Positions 56,525-63,474 of a stretch of 64,000 nucleotides of DNA are shown in pieces. This DNA comes from Hydrogenophaga sp. BPS33. Its GTDB lineage: Bacteria > Pseudomonadota > Gammaproteobacteria > Burkholderiales > Burkholderiaceae_C. Numbering within the stretch: the stretch's first letter is position 1; each line of letters opens with the position of its first letter. The DNA lies in contig NZ_CP044551.1 of assembly GCF_009859475.1 (NCBI RefSeq), positions 1-64,000 of the forward strand, in the 5' to 3' direction. Position numbers and translations under genes: made by a program. The notes below the pieces were generated by a model, which worked only from the letters and a program-made list of their open reading frames with translations, had not been told where the DNA came from and ran no database searches.

Positions 56525-56889
56525 TCGTCCAGCTCGCCGGTGAGCTGGTCGGCCAGCTCTGCGGCTTCCTGGCGCGCTGCTTCCGTCTCCTGGCGCACGG
56601 CCTCCAGCGCCTCGCGCTCGGCGGCCAGGCGGTTGTTCGCCATTTCCAGCGCCACGGCCCACAAGTCGCCGCCCAGCTCGGCCAGCTTGTCAGTGATCGC
56701 CTGCGGTGCCGGCTCGCGGATCGGGGCGGCCTGGCTGGCCTTGCGTGCGCGCCACTCGTTCATCGCCTCGCTGATGGTGGTGAAGCTGCCGCTGCCGAGC
56801 TGCTTGCGCACGTTCGCCAGCGTGGGGTTCTGGCCGGCCGCGTCCAGTTCGTCGGCCACCGCAAATATCTGCTCCTTCGAGATCGCCAT
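56525..56889 (-). pseudogene. kfrA: IncP-1 kfrA, 3'-truncated by IS1071
   Basis: About 121 residues remain: the N-terminal DNA-binding domain (MAISKEQIFAVADELDAAGQ, then LANVRKQLGSGSFTTISEAM) and the start of the coiled coil. IncP-1beta KfrA is about 340 residues. The operator and promoter upstream are intact, so a repressor fragment could be made that lacks the oligomerizing coil. The position after korB is standard for IncP-1. Confidence 0.93.
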
Positions 56890-56908
56890 GTCGGGCCTCC
56901 TTTGGCCG

Positions 56909-56988
56909 GTTGTATGTTGTAGCGTGAAGCATACTACAACATACAACACTACGCAAGCGGTTTAGCTGAACTTTTTTTAGCGGCTAAA
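56909..56988 (-). promoter_or_regulatory. kfrA promoter with KfrA, KorA-like and KorB operators
   Basis: A long inverted repeat with perfect 14-bp arms (56909-56922 and 56934-56947) covers the spacer and -10 of a minus-strand promoter (TTGCGT, 17 bp, TATGCT) and is the expected KfrA site. Upstream lie GTTTAGCTGAAC (56960-56971, a one-base variant of the KorA site) and TTTAGCGGCTAAA (56976-56988, KorB operator). Confidence 0.88.
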
Positions 56989-56996
56989 ACGCGGGC

Positions 56997-57024
56997 AAAA
57001 AAAGCCCCGCTCGATGGCGGGGCG
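56997..57024 (-). terminator. Terminator of the korA-incC-korB operon
   Basis: On the minus strand GCCCCGCCATCGAGCGGGGC is followed by seven T residues, a classic intrinsic terminator 44 bases after the korB stop. Confidence 0.9.
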
Positions 57025-57067
57025 ATGGGTGGGGGTCGGTGGTCGGCGATGCCCGGCGCTGGGCGTG

Positions 57068-58117
57068 TCAGCCCTCCAGCAGCGCGACAAGCTGCACGGT
57101 GCCAAGGTCGGCCTCGAACTCCTGGCCGTCATCCTCGTATTTGAGCCAGGCCCAGCCCTCGGCCGGGGGCCGGCGGTTGAGGATCAGCCGTGCCGGCCGG
57201 TCGTCGTGCTTGACCTGGATGATGGCCTTCTTGAGCTTGTCGGGGTCGGCCTCCTTCGGCTCCTTCTTCCCCTTGGCGTCATCATCCTGCGGCCCCTGCT
57301 CGCCGTCGCCGGCCTCGGCGTCGGTCTTGCCGGTCAGCGCATCGACGGTGTTGGGATCACGGTCGCCGTCCTCGTGACTGCGCTTGTCCTCCAGGAACTC
57401 GCGCAGCAGCTTCACCGAGCCGCGCGTCAGCTCCTGGCTGTCGTCGGCCAGCCAGGCGGCCACCTCGTCGGGGTTCTTCTTGTAGGCCGTCACCAGCTCG
57501 TTGATGACAGTCACGTCCTTGCCCCGGCCGCTATTGAACGCCTCGGCAATGGGTTCGGGCAAGTCCAGCAGCGTGACGTGCTGCGTGACGAAGGCCGGCG
57601 ACTTGCCGATCTCCTTGGCGATCTCGCCCTTCTTCTTGCCCTTCGCCAGCTCGCGGCCGATGAAGTCGGCGATCTCACGCGCCGTCAGCTCGTTGCGTTG
57701 CAGGTTCTCGATAACCTGGTCGGCCTCGTTGTAGTCGTTGTCGATGAAGGCCGGGATCGTGGTCTTGTGCGCCCACTTCGAGCCGCGATAGCGCCGCGCG
57801 CCGTGGTTGATGAGGTAGCGCCCCGGTGCGTCCGGGTTCTCGCGCACGCTGATGGGCGACTTCACGCCGCGCGCTTTGATCGTCTCGCCGATCTCCGCGA
57901 TGCTCTCCGGCGAGAAGCCGGGGTTGTCGGCCGTGCGCGGCTGGTGCGGGTCTTCGTCGATCAGGTCAAGCGGCAGCTCCTGCGGGCCTGCGCCGCCGGC
58001 GTTGGCCGCCGGCTGCTCGTTCAGCAGGCCGGCCAGGTCGCCCAGCCCGTCCAGGCCCAGCCCGGACGATTGCGGCTTGTCCTGCTCCTTCTTCTTGGCG
58101 TTGGTCTTGGCGCTCAT
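57068..58117 (-). CDS. korB: KorB, global repressor and ParB-type partition protein
   Basis: A 349-residue ParB-family protein, the size I recall for IncP-1beta KorB. ParB domain LDLIDEDPHQPRTADNPGFS with INHGARRYRGSKWA; HTH KKKGEIAKEIGKSPAFVTQH; acidic linker (SHEDGDRDPNTVDALTGKTD and on); C-terminal SH3-like dimer domain (IIQVKHDDRPARLILNRRPP). It binds TTTAGCSGCTAAA operators to coordinate replication, maintenance and transfer genes, and works with IncC in partition. ATG overlaps the incC stop. Several such operators are visible in this window. Confidence 0.96.
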   Translation of the reverse strand: MSAKTNAKKKEQDKPQSSGLGLDGLGDLAGLLNEQPAANAGGAGPQELPLDLIDEDPHQPRTADNPGFSPESIAEIGETIKARGVKSPISVRENPDAPGRYLINHGARRYRGSKWAHKTTIPAFIDNDYNEADQVIENLQRNELTAREIADFIGRELAKGKKKGEIAKEIGKSPAFVTQHVTLLDLPEPIAEAFNSGRGKDVTVINELVTAYKKNPDEVAAWLADDSQELTRGSVKLLREFLEDKRSHEDGDRDPNTVDALTGKTDAEAGDGEQGPQDDDAKGKKEPKEADPDKLKKAIIQVKHDDRPARLILNRRPPAEGWAWLKYEDDGQEFEADLGTVQLVALLEG

Positions 58118-59196
58118 TGCGCGATCTCCATCTTCGTGAACACGTAATCCGCCAGCGCACGCACCTCCTGGGTGGCCTTCCGCGCGGCGGTCTTCTTGAT
58201 CTTCCACACCGGCATCTGCTCGCCCAGCGCCTCGGCGATGCTGTCACGCGCGCCGATGCTGAACGGCAAGATGAGCTGCGGGTATGCCTGCTGCAACGTC
58301 GCCAGGTTGTTGACGTGGCGCGGCTTCCGCGCGTCCACCTTGTTCGGCACCATGCCGAGGAAGCGCAGCTTGGGGTTCTGCTTGCGCAGGTTGCTGATGA
58401 CCGCGACCATCTTCTTCATGCCCTGCAAGCTGTACGCCTCCATTTCGATGGGCGACAGCATGTAGTCGGCCGTCAGCACGGCCGCCGTCATGGCGACGCC
58501 AAGGGAGGGGGCCGTGTCGATCAGGCACACGTCGAAGAACTCGCCCAGCGCGGCCACACTGGCCCGCAGCGCGGCGGCCGCCTGGGAAAGCTCCATCTTG
58601 TCCAGGTTCGCCAGGTTGGCGTCTGCCGCGATCAGCGCCAGGCCGTCATCCTCCCGGTCAGCGAACCAGGCGCGCAGCTCGTCGCCGCCGGCGGTGAACA
58701 TGCGACTGGCGGGATAGCCCGAGTCGTGGCCGGCCAGCGTCCAGCTCGCATTGCCCTGGGTGTCCAGGTCGATCACTGCAACCCGAAGGCCGCGCTCCTG
58801 GAAGTCGAACGCCAGGTGGCAGGTTGCGAACGTCTTGCCTTGACCGCCTTTCTGAATTGCCGTGACCAGTGTTTTCATGAGTTGGGTTCCTGTTTCCTCT
58901 TTCCCTTGGCGTCGGCTTCCCAACGCTTGACGATGAACGCTTGATGCTCCGGCAGTACCGCCGTCACCCGCTCGAAGCCCTGCGGGAGCACTTCCCCCGC
59001 CACTGCCCACACGCGGCTGACCGCTTGCGATACCGCCCCCTTGGTCAGCCCCAGCGAGGCCACAAACTCGGCCTGGGGCCTTCCATCGACCAGCACGCCG
59101 CGCGCTATGTCGATGGTCTGTTGCCCGATCTCCAGGCCCTTGATCGCCGCCTGGAATTGGGCTTCGGTTAGCCGTTTCTTCATGGAGAACACCCAT
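58114..59196 (-). CDS. incC: IncC, ParA-type partition ATPase (long and short forms)
   Basis: A ParA-family ATPase with KGGQGKT in the Walker A position (Gly-Gln-Gly variant), AVIDLDTQGNAS and VCLIDTAPS. The long form starts at ATG 59196, upstream of korA, and overlaps all of korA in another frame (360 residues). The short form starts at ATG 58878 (MKTLVTAIQK, 254 residues). Both forms are known from IncP-1 plasmids. It cooperates with KorB in partition and repression. Confidence 0.95.
   Translation of the reverse strand: MGVLHEETANRSPIPGGDQGPGDRATDHRHSARRAGRWKAPGRVCGLAGADQGGGIASGQPRVGSGGGSAPAGLRAGDGGTAGASSVHRQALGSRRQGKEETGTQLMKTLVTAIQKGGQGKTFATCHLAFDFQERGLRVAVIDLDTQGNASWTLAGHDSGYPASRMFTAGGDELRAWFADREDDGLALIAADANLANLDKMELSQAAAALRASVAALGEFFDVCLIDTAPSLGVAMTAAVLTADYMLSPIEMEAYSLQGMKKMVAVISNLRKQNPKLRFLGMVPNKVDARKPRHVNNLATLQQAYPQLILPFSIGARDSIAEALGEQMPVWKIKKTAARKATQEVRALADYVFTKMEIAQ
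58875..59183 (-). CDS. korA: KorA, global transcriptional repressor
   Basis: A 102-residue repressor, starting MKKRLTEAQFQAAIKGLEIG, with HTH ASLGLTKGAVSQAVSRVW and a C-terminal dimerization part. It binds GTTTAGCTAAAC sites, acting with KorB. Read in a different frame from incC, whose long form starts 13 bases earlier. Its promoter carries both KorA and KorB sites, giving autoregulation. Confidence 0.96.
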   Translation of the reverse strand: MKKRLTEAQFQAAIKGLEIGQQTIDIARGVLVDGRPQAEFVASLGLTKGAVSQAVSRVWAVAGEVLPQGFERVTAVLPEHQAFIVKRWEADAKGKRKQEPNS

Positions 59197-59256
59197 ATAA
59201 ACTCCACACCCGGTTGTTGAACAAAAGGCGGTGCCAGCCGCCGACCATGTGCAGAA

Positions 59257-59301
59257 GTTTAGCTAAACTCGCCGCCCGCGTCAAGCGTTTTAGCGGCTAA
59301 A
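59257..59301 (-). promoter_or_regulatory. korA (trfB) promoter with KorA and KorB operators
   Basis: Minus-strand promoter TTGACG, 17-bp spacer, TAAACT. The -10 lies inside the perfect KorA site GTTTAGCTAAAC (59257-59268). The KorB operator TTTAGCGGCTAAA is at 59289-59301, partly overlapping the kleF stop. Confidence 0.93.
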
Positions 59302-59619
59302 AATGGGCGCGTGATCTTCTTTCTTGGCGTTCAACCTGGCCGCGTCAGCGGCACTCATGAAGAACGTCATCAGCGGGCCGACCGTGCGGCTCGAACCGTT
59401 GGCAAAGCACACGTCGAACTGACCGCCGGCGGTGTGCGGATCGACGCCTTCCACCAGTCGCCAGGGGTCAAGGCCCCATTCCTCGGATTGCGCGCTGTAC
59501 CAATAGGCCGGCGCATCGCCGTTCAAGTCGCTGGCCGCGTACTCGCGCACCAGGACGGCCACCCGGCCGGTGTTCGGCTCCACGAATCCCGGCGGGTAGG
59601 GTAGGGTCTGTTTTTTCAT
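59290..59619 (-). CDS. kleF: KleF, stable-inheritance protein
   Basis: A 109-residue protein (MKKQTLPYPPGFVEPNTGRV) as known from IncP-1 kle operons. Small and mixed alpha/beta, with no catalytic motif. The start lies one base after the kleE stop. The function in plasmid maintenance is known only at the operon level. The terminal codons run into the KorB operator of the korA promoter. Confidence 0.9.
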   Translation of the reverse strand: MKKQTLPYPPGFVEPNTGRVAVLVREYAASDLNGDAPAYWYSAQSEEWGLDPWRLVEGVDPHTAGGQFDVCFANGSSRTVGPLMTFFMSAADAARLNAKKEDHAPIFSR

Positions 59620-59620
59620 G

Positions 59621-59947
59621 TCAAAGCCCCTTCGGCTTGTAGATCGAAACGAAGTAGGTGATCGCGGTCAGCACCGCGAAGTACGCCAGGAACGACCAAC
59701 CGGCATACACGCCAGGCGTGTTCCAGTGGTAGAGCATCCGCACGAACTGGAAGAAGGTGGCAATCGACAGCACCCACTTGAGGATCGGCCAGACCAGCAC
59801 GGTCGCCACCCATACGAACTTGACCAGGCCGGCCAGCAGGCCAGCACCGGGGGCCTTGTTGGGGGCAGCAGACGCGGCGGCAGGCTCCACCGGCGCGGGC
59901 GCGGCGGGCTGCTCGATCTCCTTGGGGAACTTGATGATGTTGGACAT
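59621..59947 (-). CDS. kleE: KleE, small membrane protein
   Basis: A 108-residue protein starting MSNIIKFPKEIEQPAAPAPV, with an Ala/Pro-rich spacer and two or three hydrophobic helices (LLAGLVKFVWVATVLVWPIL, then AGWSFLAYFAVLTAITYFVS). An IncP-1 kle operon member of unknown biochemical role, inner-membrane located by prediction. Confidence 0.92.
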   Translation of the reverse strand: MSNIIKFPKEIEQPAAPAPVEPAAASAAPNKAPGAGLLAGLVKFVWVATVLVWPILKWVLSIATFFQFVRMLYHWNTPGVYAGWSFLAYFAVLTAITYFVSIYKPKGL

Positions 59948-60041
59948 AGCTTGACCCTCCACGCGCTTACGTGTTGAATGCTGGGTGCTCCCACTCGGAA
60001 GCATGGTTACGGTGTGCCAGCACCAGGCCAAGCGCCCCGGA

Positions 60042-60149
60042 TCACTCCGGGGCGTTCCTCCACCTGGGGCCGCCCTTGATCTTGCCTCGGCTCACGCAAT
60101 ACTCCTTCTTGGCGTCCTCGATAGGCCCGGCCGTTGCCGACCGGGCCAT
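60042..60149 (-). CDS. Small ORF downstream of kleA (possible kleB remnant)
   Basis: 35 codons, MARSATAGPIEDAKKEYCVS, RGKIKGGPRWRNAPE, starting six bases after kleA. Basic, no motif. Located where kleB lies in IncP-1 plasmids but short, so it may be a reduced kleB. The stop lies inside a strong inverted repeat (CGCCCCGGA / TCCGGGGCG, 60034-60055), which could attenuate readthrough to kleE. Confidence 0.5.
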   Translation of the reverse strand: MARSATAGPIEDAKKEYCVSRGKIKGGPRWRNAPE

Positions 60150-60155
60150 GTGCTC

Positions 60156-60392
60156 TTACCAGCCGGCCCGGCGCTTGGCCTGCTCGACGGCTTCCATCGA
60201 CCAATGGCCCTTGGCCTGCCCCTCCAGGGAGCATCCGGCGAAGTACGCCTTGCCGCGCAGTTCCTCGGCTTTGCACACCAGCTCGGCCGCCTCGGCCATC
60301 ATGGCCGCGATCTCGTCACGGCGGGCCGGGAAGTCGGTCGCTGCCGCGCCCTCCAGCTCGTCAATCCAGGGCATAATCTTGTTGTCGCTCAT
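60156..60392 (-). CDS. kleA: KleA, stable-inheritance protein
   Basis: A 78-residue helical protein, MSDNKIMPWIDELEGAAATD, with a long alpha-hairpin (MMAEAAELVCKAEELRGKAY). RK2 KleA is a known small dimeric protein of the kle operon. The start follows GGAGAAAGTCCG. A clear relative is encoded in the other half of this window (3736-4053). Confidence 0.93.
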   Translation of the reverse strand: MSDNKIMPWIDELEGAAATDFPARRDEIAAMMAEAAELVCKAEELRGKAYFAGCSLEGQAKGHWSMEAVEQAKRRAGW

Positions 60393-60447
60393 CGGACTTT
60401 CTCCGGTAGTTGACCTGGGCAATGTGCCCGGCCTTCAAGTGCTATAT

Positions 60448-60534
60448 TAGGGCAAAATGCCCTAACCTGTCAAGCACTTTAGCTAAACTTTTTTCGCTTT
60501 ACCGGAATCCGAAGGCTAAACTTTAGCCGCTAAA
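60448..60534 (-). promoter_or_regulatory. kleA promoter with KorC, KorA-like and KorB operators
   Basis: Minus-strand TTGACA, 17-bp spacer, TAATAT-type -10. The perfect KorC palindrome TAGGGCAAAATGCCCTA (60448-60464) sits over the spacer and -10. CTTTAGCTAAAC (60477-60488) is a one-base KorA-site variant. A KorB operator TTTAGCCGCTAAA is at 60522-60534. Confidence 0.92.
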
Positions 60535-60549
60535 ACCTTTCCCTTGGCG

Positions 60550-60807
60550 TCAATCCTCTTTCCAGATCACGCCCAGCCCGGCCTGGTCGCACAGGATCGC
60601 CCATGCCGCATAGGGAATCGGGGTGTCCTCGCCGATCCAGCGGCGGATCGTGCGGTCGCCCTTCGCGCCCAGCCCCAGCGCCTTCGCGGCCTTGCTGCCG
60701 CTGAACCCGGCCAGGCGCAGCACCTCTCGGACTTCCTCGCCGGTCGGTTGCGCCCAGCGTTCGGCCGGCTTCAAGCACTCCAGCCGGATATTGGCGTCGT
60801 TCGTCAT
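60550..60807 (-). CDS. korC: KorC, repressor of kle and klc operons
   Basis: An 85-residue repressor, MTNDANIRLECLKPAERWAQ, with an HTH-like LAGFSGSKAAKALGLGAKGD and RTIRRWIGED. It binds TAGGGCATAATGCCCTA-type palindromes; sites are present before kleA (60448) and klcA (62791). It lies 16 bases after klcB in the same direction, so it is probably the last gene of the klc operon. Confidence 0.95.
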   Translation of the reverse strand: MTNDANIRLECLKPAERWAQPTGEEVREVLRLAGFSGSKAAKALGLGAKGDRTIRRWIGEDTPIPYAAWAILCDQAGLGVIWKED

Positions 60808-60823
60808 TCGTTCGTTCTCCTGG

Positions 60824-62032
60824 TCAAGTGATAAGCCGCAACTGGTCGAAGCCGTAGATCGACTGGATGCAGCTCGGGTCTGAATCGACCACGCGCCGGC
60901 CTGCGCGATTGGTCTTGTACGTTACCGGCCTGTCGTCGTGCGCCCACACCTGGCGGGTGTCGGGATGCACCTTCACGATGATGATGCGCTTGCCGATGTA
61001 GCGGTCGAAAACCGGGTGATGGACGCTCACGATCTCGCACCGCTGGCCGGGCTTGAACTCCACCAGGTCGGCCGGGCCTCCATCGCCATTCCTGGCGATG
61101 CTGCAGGTTGCCGCGCTCGCTCGCGGCATCGTTGTTTCCGGCGATACAGGCCCGCCCTCGCCCGGCTCGGCATCGTCGGCTTTGACGATGCTGCAGGTCA
61201 TCGTCGTTTCTGGCGATGCGGGATCTCGCTCCGGGCCTGCGCCGGTGATTTTTCCCTTGGCGTCCAACCCGGCGGCCCTGGCCGCCTTGATCCTGGTCGC
61301 GGCCTCGGCCGCCCAGCGCCTGGCGATGAAGGCCCGATGCGAGGGCAGCACCACATCGACCAGGACGAACCCCGGCGGCACCAGGACGGTCGCCGGTGCG
61401 CGCCGCGCCGGCGGCTCCAAGCCGGCCAGCCAAGCGGGCAGGGGAGCATCGGCCAGGCGGTCGCGGTAGCTGGCCTCGACCATCACCGGGCGCTTCTTCT
61501 CGGCTCGCTGCGCAGCCAGGATGCCGCGCGCAACCTCGTCCACCGTCATGCAGCCCTGCGCCGTGTCGAAGTGCGAGCGGTAGCCCGTTTCGGAGATAAA
61601 CGGCCTGTCCAGGTCGATGACGTGGAACTGGAAGTGGGCACCCAGCGGCCCGCCGTAGCCGGCCTCGTACTCCACCAGGGCGCGCATGTCGCCATCCGCG
61701 ACCAGGAACTGGCCGCGCTGGCCCCACAAGGGCACGTCGCCAGGCACCGCCGCGCAATGGCGCTCGATGACCTGGCCGGGCGCGTCGTGGTCGGCCATGC
61801 TGCCCACGTGCGTTCCGCCGTTCATCTTCCAGATGACGGCCTCGTATCGGTCGCTGGCCGCCTCGGCGGCCGCACCGTCACCGCGCATGATCGCCGCGTC
61901 GATCTCCACCACGGCCGCCACGGCGGCGGCCAGCAGCTCGTCGCGGTCGGTGGGCAGCTCGGCCAGCAGCTCGGCCGCCGGCGCGTTCCAGTCCTGGCCC
62001 GGCTGGGCCGGCGTCTTGCGTTTCTTCGCCAT
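60824..62032 (-). CDS. klcB: KlcB, IncP-1 conserved protein
   Basis: A 402-residue protein starting MAKKRKTPAQPGQDWNAPAA at ATG 62032 with GAGGGG upstream (a TTG 15 bases earlier is less likely). The N-terminal half carries FLVADGDMRALVEYEAGYGG and HFQFHVIDLDRPFISETGYR. The middle has the proline/valine-rich VLVPPGFVLVDVVLPSHRAF, resembling the end of KorA. The C-terminal domain ends YGFDQLRLIT. Function unknown; part of the klcA-korC operon of IncP-1beta plasmids. Confidence 0.92.
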   Translation of the reverse strand: MAKKRKTPAQPGQDWNAPAAELLAELPTDRDELLAAAVAAVVEIDAAIMRGDGAAAEAASDRYEAVIWKMNGGTHVGSMADHDAPGQVIERHCAAVPGDVPLWGQRGQFLVADGDMRALVEYEAGYGGPLGAHFQFHVIDLDRPFISETGYRSHFDTAQGCMTVDEVARGILAAQRAEKKRPVMVEASYRDRLADAPLPAWLAGLEPPARRAPATVLVPPGFVLVDVVLPSHRAFIARRWAAEAATRIKAARAAGLDAKGKITGAGPERDPASPETTMTCSIVKADDAEPGEGGPVSPETTMPRASAATCSIARNGDGGPADLVEFKPGQRCEIVSVHHPVFDRYIGKRIIIVKVHPDTRQVWAHDDRPVTYKTNRAGRRVVDSDPSCIQSIYGFDQLRLIT

Positions 62033-62038
62033 CGGCCG

Positions 62039-62053
62039 GCCCCTCAAGTGTCA
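62039..62053 (-). repeat. Solitary TrfA iteron between klcB and the small ORF
   Basis: Minus-strand TGACACTTGAGGGGC, the IncP-1 iteron, lying at the start of klcB about 1.4 kb from oriV. It could titrate TrfA or help couple plasmids in handcuffing. Confidence 0.85.
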
Positions 62054-62262
62054 GCACGCCGCCACGCGATCACGTCGCGGGCTTCGTAGCCGTGGCGCTT
62101 GCAGTCGTCGCAGAATCCCGAGCTGAACCCCTTGTGGTTCGTGCCGATCCATGCGGCCGGCTTGCCGCATTCGTGGCCGTAGGTGCCCGGCTCGGCGTTG
62201 TGGCACTTGCCGTCCGTCGCGTAGCTGTTCGTCGGTGCCTGGGGAGCGTTGTTCCTGGTCAT
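62044..62262 (-). CDS. Small Cys-rich hypothetical protein
   Basis: A 72-residue protein starting MTRNNAPQAPTNSYATDGKC. Four Cys/His pairs (CHNAEPGTYGHEC and CDDCKRH) suggest a zinc ribbon. It lies between klcA and klcB in the same direction, with GGAGGCGACC upstream. The stop overlaps the solitary iteron. Role unknown. Confidence 0.75.
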   Translation of the reverse strand: MTRNNAPQAPTNSYATDGKCHNAEPGTYGHECGKPAAWIGTNHKGFSSGFCDDCKRHGYEARDVIAWRRADT

Positions 62263-62306
62263 GGTCGCCTCCTGGAAGCCCCGGCCGAAGCCGGGGCCGC
62301 CCCTCA

Positions 62307-62735
62307 TCAGTCAATAGCCCGGTAGATCGCGGCCGCCTCGGCGTGGCTGGCTGCGAAGCCGCGCAGGAAGTGATAGCGGTCGATCAGGGCATCGCCGGCG
62401 TCCGTGTCGGCGGCCTCGGCCGCGAGCTGACCCAGCGCGAACAGGGTTGCGACAATGCCGGCGGCGTCGGCCGACAACTCGCCTCGGAAGCCGTTGCCGT
62501 CCACCTCGATCTCCAGGCGGTCGGCCAGGTCGGGGGCCATGTAAAAACCGCCGTCCGACAAGGTGTAGTAGTGCCAATACGCGCCGCTGTAGCGTTCGCA
62601 GAGCCGGCGAAGCCAGGCATACACCAGGGCCTCGCCGCGCATCATCAGACGCGGGCCGAAGTAGGCGGGCAGGAAGTCGAGGCGCTGGGCCTCGGCGACC
62701 AGGGAAGCGGTAACGGGTTGCTCTTGGGTGTTCAT
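62307..62735 (-). CDS. klcA: KlcA, antirestriction protein (ArdB family)
   Basis: A 142-residue ArdB/KlcA protein (MNTQEQPVTASLVAEAQRLD, RLDFLPAYFGPRLM, YWHYYTLSDGGFYMAP). Members protect incoming plasmid DNA from type I restriction without binding the enzyme directly. First gene of the klc operon, controlled by KorC, KorA and KorB sites just upstream. Full length. Confidence 0.95.
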   Translation of the reverse strand: MNTQEQPVTASLVAEAQRLDFLPAYFGPRLMMRGEALVYAWLRRLCERYSGAYWHYYTLSDGGFYMAPDLADRLEIEVDGNGFRGELSADAAGIVATLFALGQLAAEAADTDAGDALIDRYHFLRGFAASHAEAAAIYRAID

Positions 62736-62790
62736 CGGACTTTCTCCGGTAGTTGACCTGGGCGAAATGCCCGGCCTTCAAGTGCTATAT

Positions 62791-62845
62791 TAGGGCAAAA
62801 TGTCCTAATCGTCAAGCACTTTAGCTAAACGTTTTAGCCGCTAAA
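62791..62845 (-). promoter_or_regulatory. klcA promoter with KorC, KorA-like and KorB operators
   Basis: Nearly the same sequence as the kleA promoter. KorC site TAGGGCAAAATGTCCTA (62791-62807, one mismatch in the palindrome), -35 TTGACG, CTTTAGCTAAAC (62819-62830) and KorB operator TTTAGCCGCTAAA (62833-62845). Confidence 0.9.
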
Positions 62846-62868
62846 CCTTGCCCTTTCCCTTGGCGTGC

Positions 62869-62881
62869 ATTACAATGTAAT
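62869..62881. promoter_or_regulatory. Candidate antitoxin operator
   Basis: ATTACA-A-TGTAAT, a 6-bp-arm palindrome 26 bases before the DinJ-like start, where RelB/DinJ antitoxins usually bind to repress their operon. Confidence 0.55.
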
Positions 62882-62907
62882 TCACGAACCCAACCGGAGA
62901 ACCAATC

Positions 62908-63171
62908 ATGGCTGCAAACCAGCTCGTACAAACGCGCATCGACGGCGCGATCAAGGAAGAAGCGGCGGCCGTCCTGGCCGCGATGGGCCTTACCGTGTCC
63001 GACGCGGTGCGGCTGCTGCTCACGAAGGTGGCCCAGGACAAGGCGCTGCCCTTCGAGCCGCTGATTCCGAACGCCACCACCATCGAGGCGATGAAGGAAG
63101 CCCGCAAGGGCAAGCTGCCGCGCTTCGCCACCGTCAACGATCTGATGGCCGATCTGCATGCGGCAGATTGA
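62908..63171 (+). CDS. DinJ/RelB-family antitoxin
   Basis: An 87-residue antitoxin. The N-terminal ribbon-helix-helix (QLVQTRIDGAIKEEAAAVLA, AMGLTVSDAVRLLLTKVA) binds DNA, and the C-terminal tail should neutralize the toxin. GGAGAACC precedes the start. Overlaps the toxin gene by 14 bases. Divergent from klcA, a frequent cargo site in IncP-1 backbones. Confidence 0.92.
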   Translation: MAANQLVQTRIDGAIKEEAAAVLAAMGLTVSDAVRLLLTKVAQDKALPFEPLIPNATTIEAMKEARKGKLPRFATVNDLMADLHAAD

Positions 63172-63439
63172 GCGCACCGGCCAGTTCAAGCGCGACTACA
63201 AGCGCGAGGCGAAAGGGCAGCACCGGGCCACGCTCGACGCCGACCTGGTGCCCGTCCTGGTCGCGCTCGCCGACGACCAGCCGCTGGAACCTCGGCACCG
63301 CGACCACGCGCTGACCGGGGACTGGAAGGATCACCGGGATTGCCACGTCAAGCCCGACCTGGTGCTGATCTACCAGAAGCCCGACGCCGACACGCTGCGC
63401 CTGGTGCGCCTCGGCTCTCACTCCGAACTCGGCTTGTGA
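63158..63439 (+). CDS. YafQ/RelE-family toxin
   Basis: A 93-residue mRNA interferase-type toxin (MRQIERTGQFKRDYKREAKG). The YafQ signature LEPRHRDHALTGDWKDHRDC, HVKPDLVLIYQ and the C-terminal LVRLGSHSEL are present, including the His and Asp residues used for ribosome-dependent mRNA cleavage. Together with the antitoxin it forms a post-segregational killing system adding to plasmid stability. Confidence 0.92.
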   Translation: MRQIERTGQFKRDYKREAKGQHRATLDADLVPVLVALADDQPLEPRHRDHALTGDWKDHRDCHVKPDLVLIYQKPDADTLRLVRLGSHSELGL

Positions 63440-63474
63440 TCGGCGCGGGCCTGGCCCCGCGTCTCACGTTTCAT

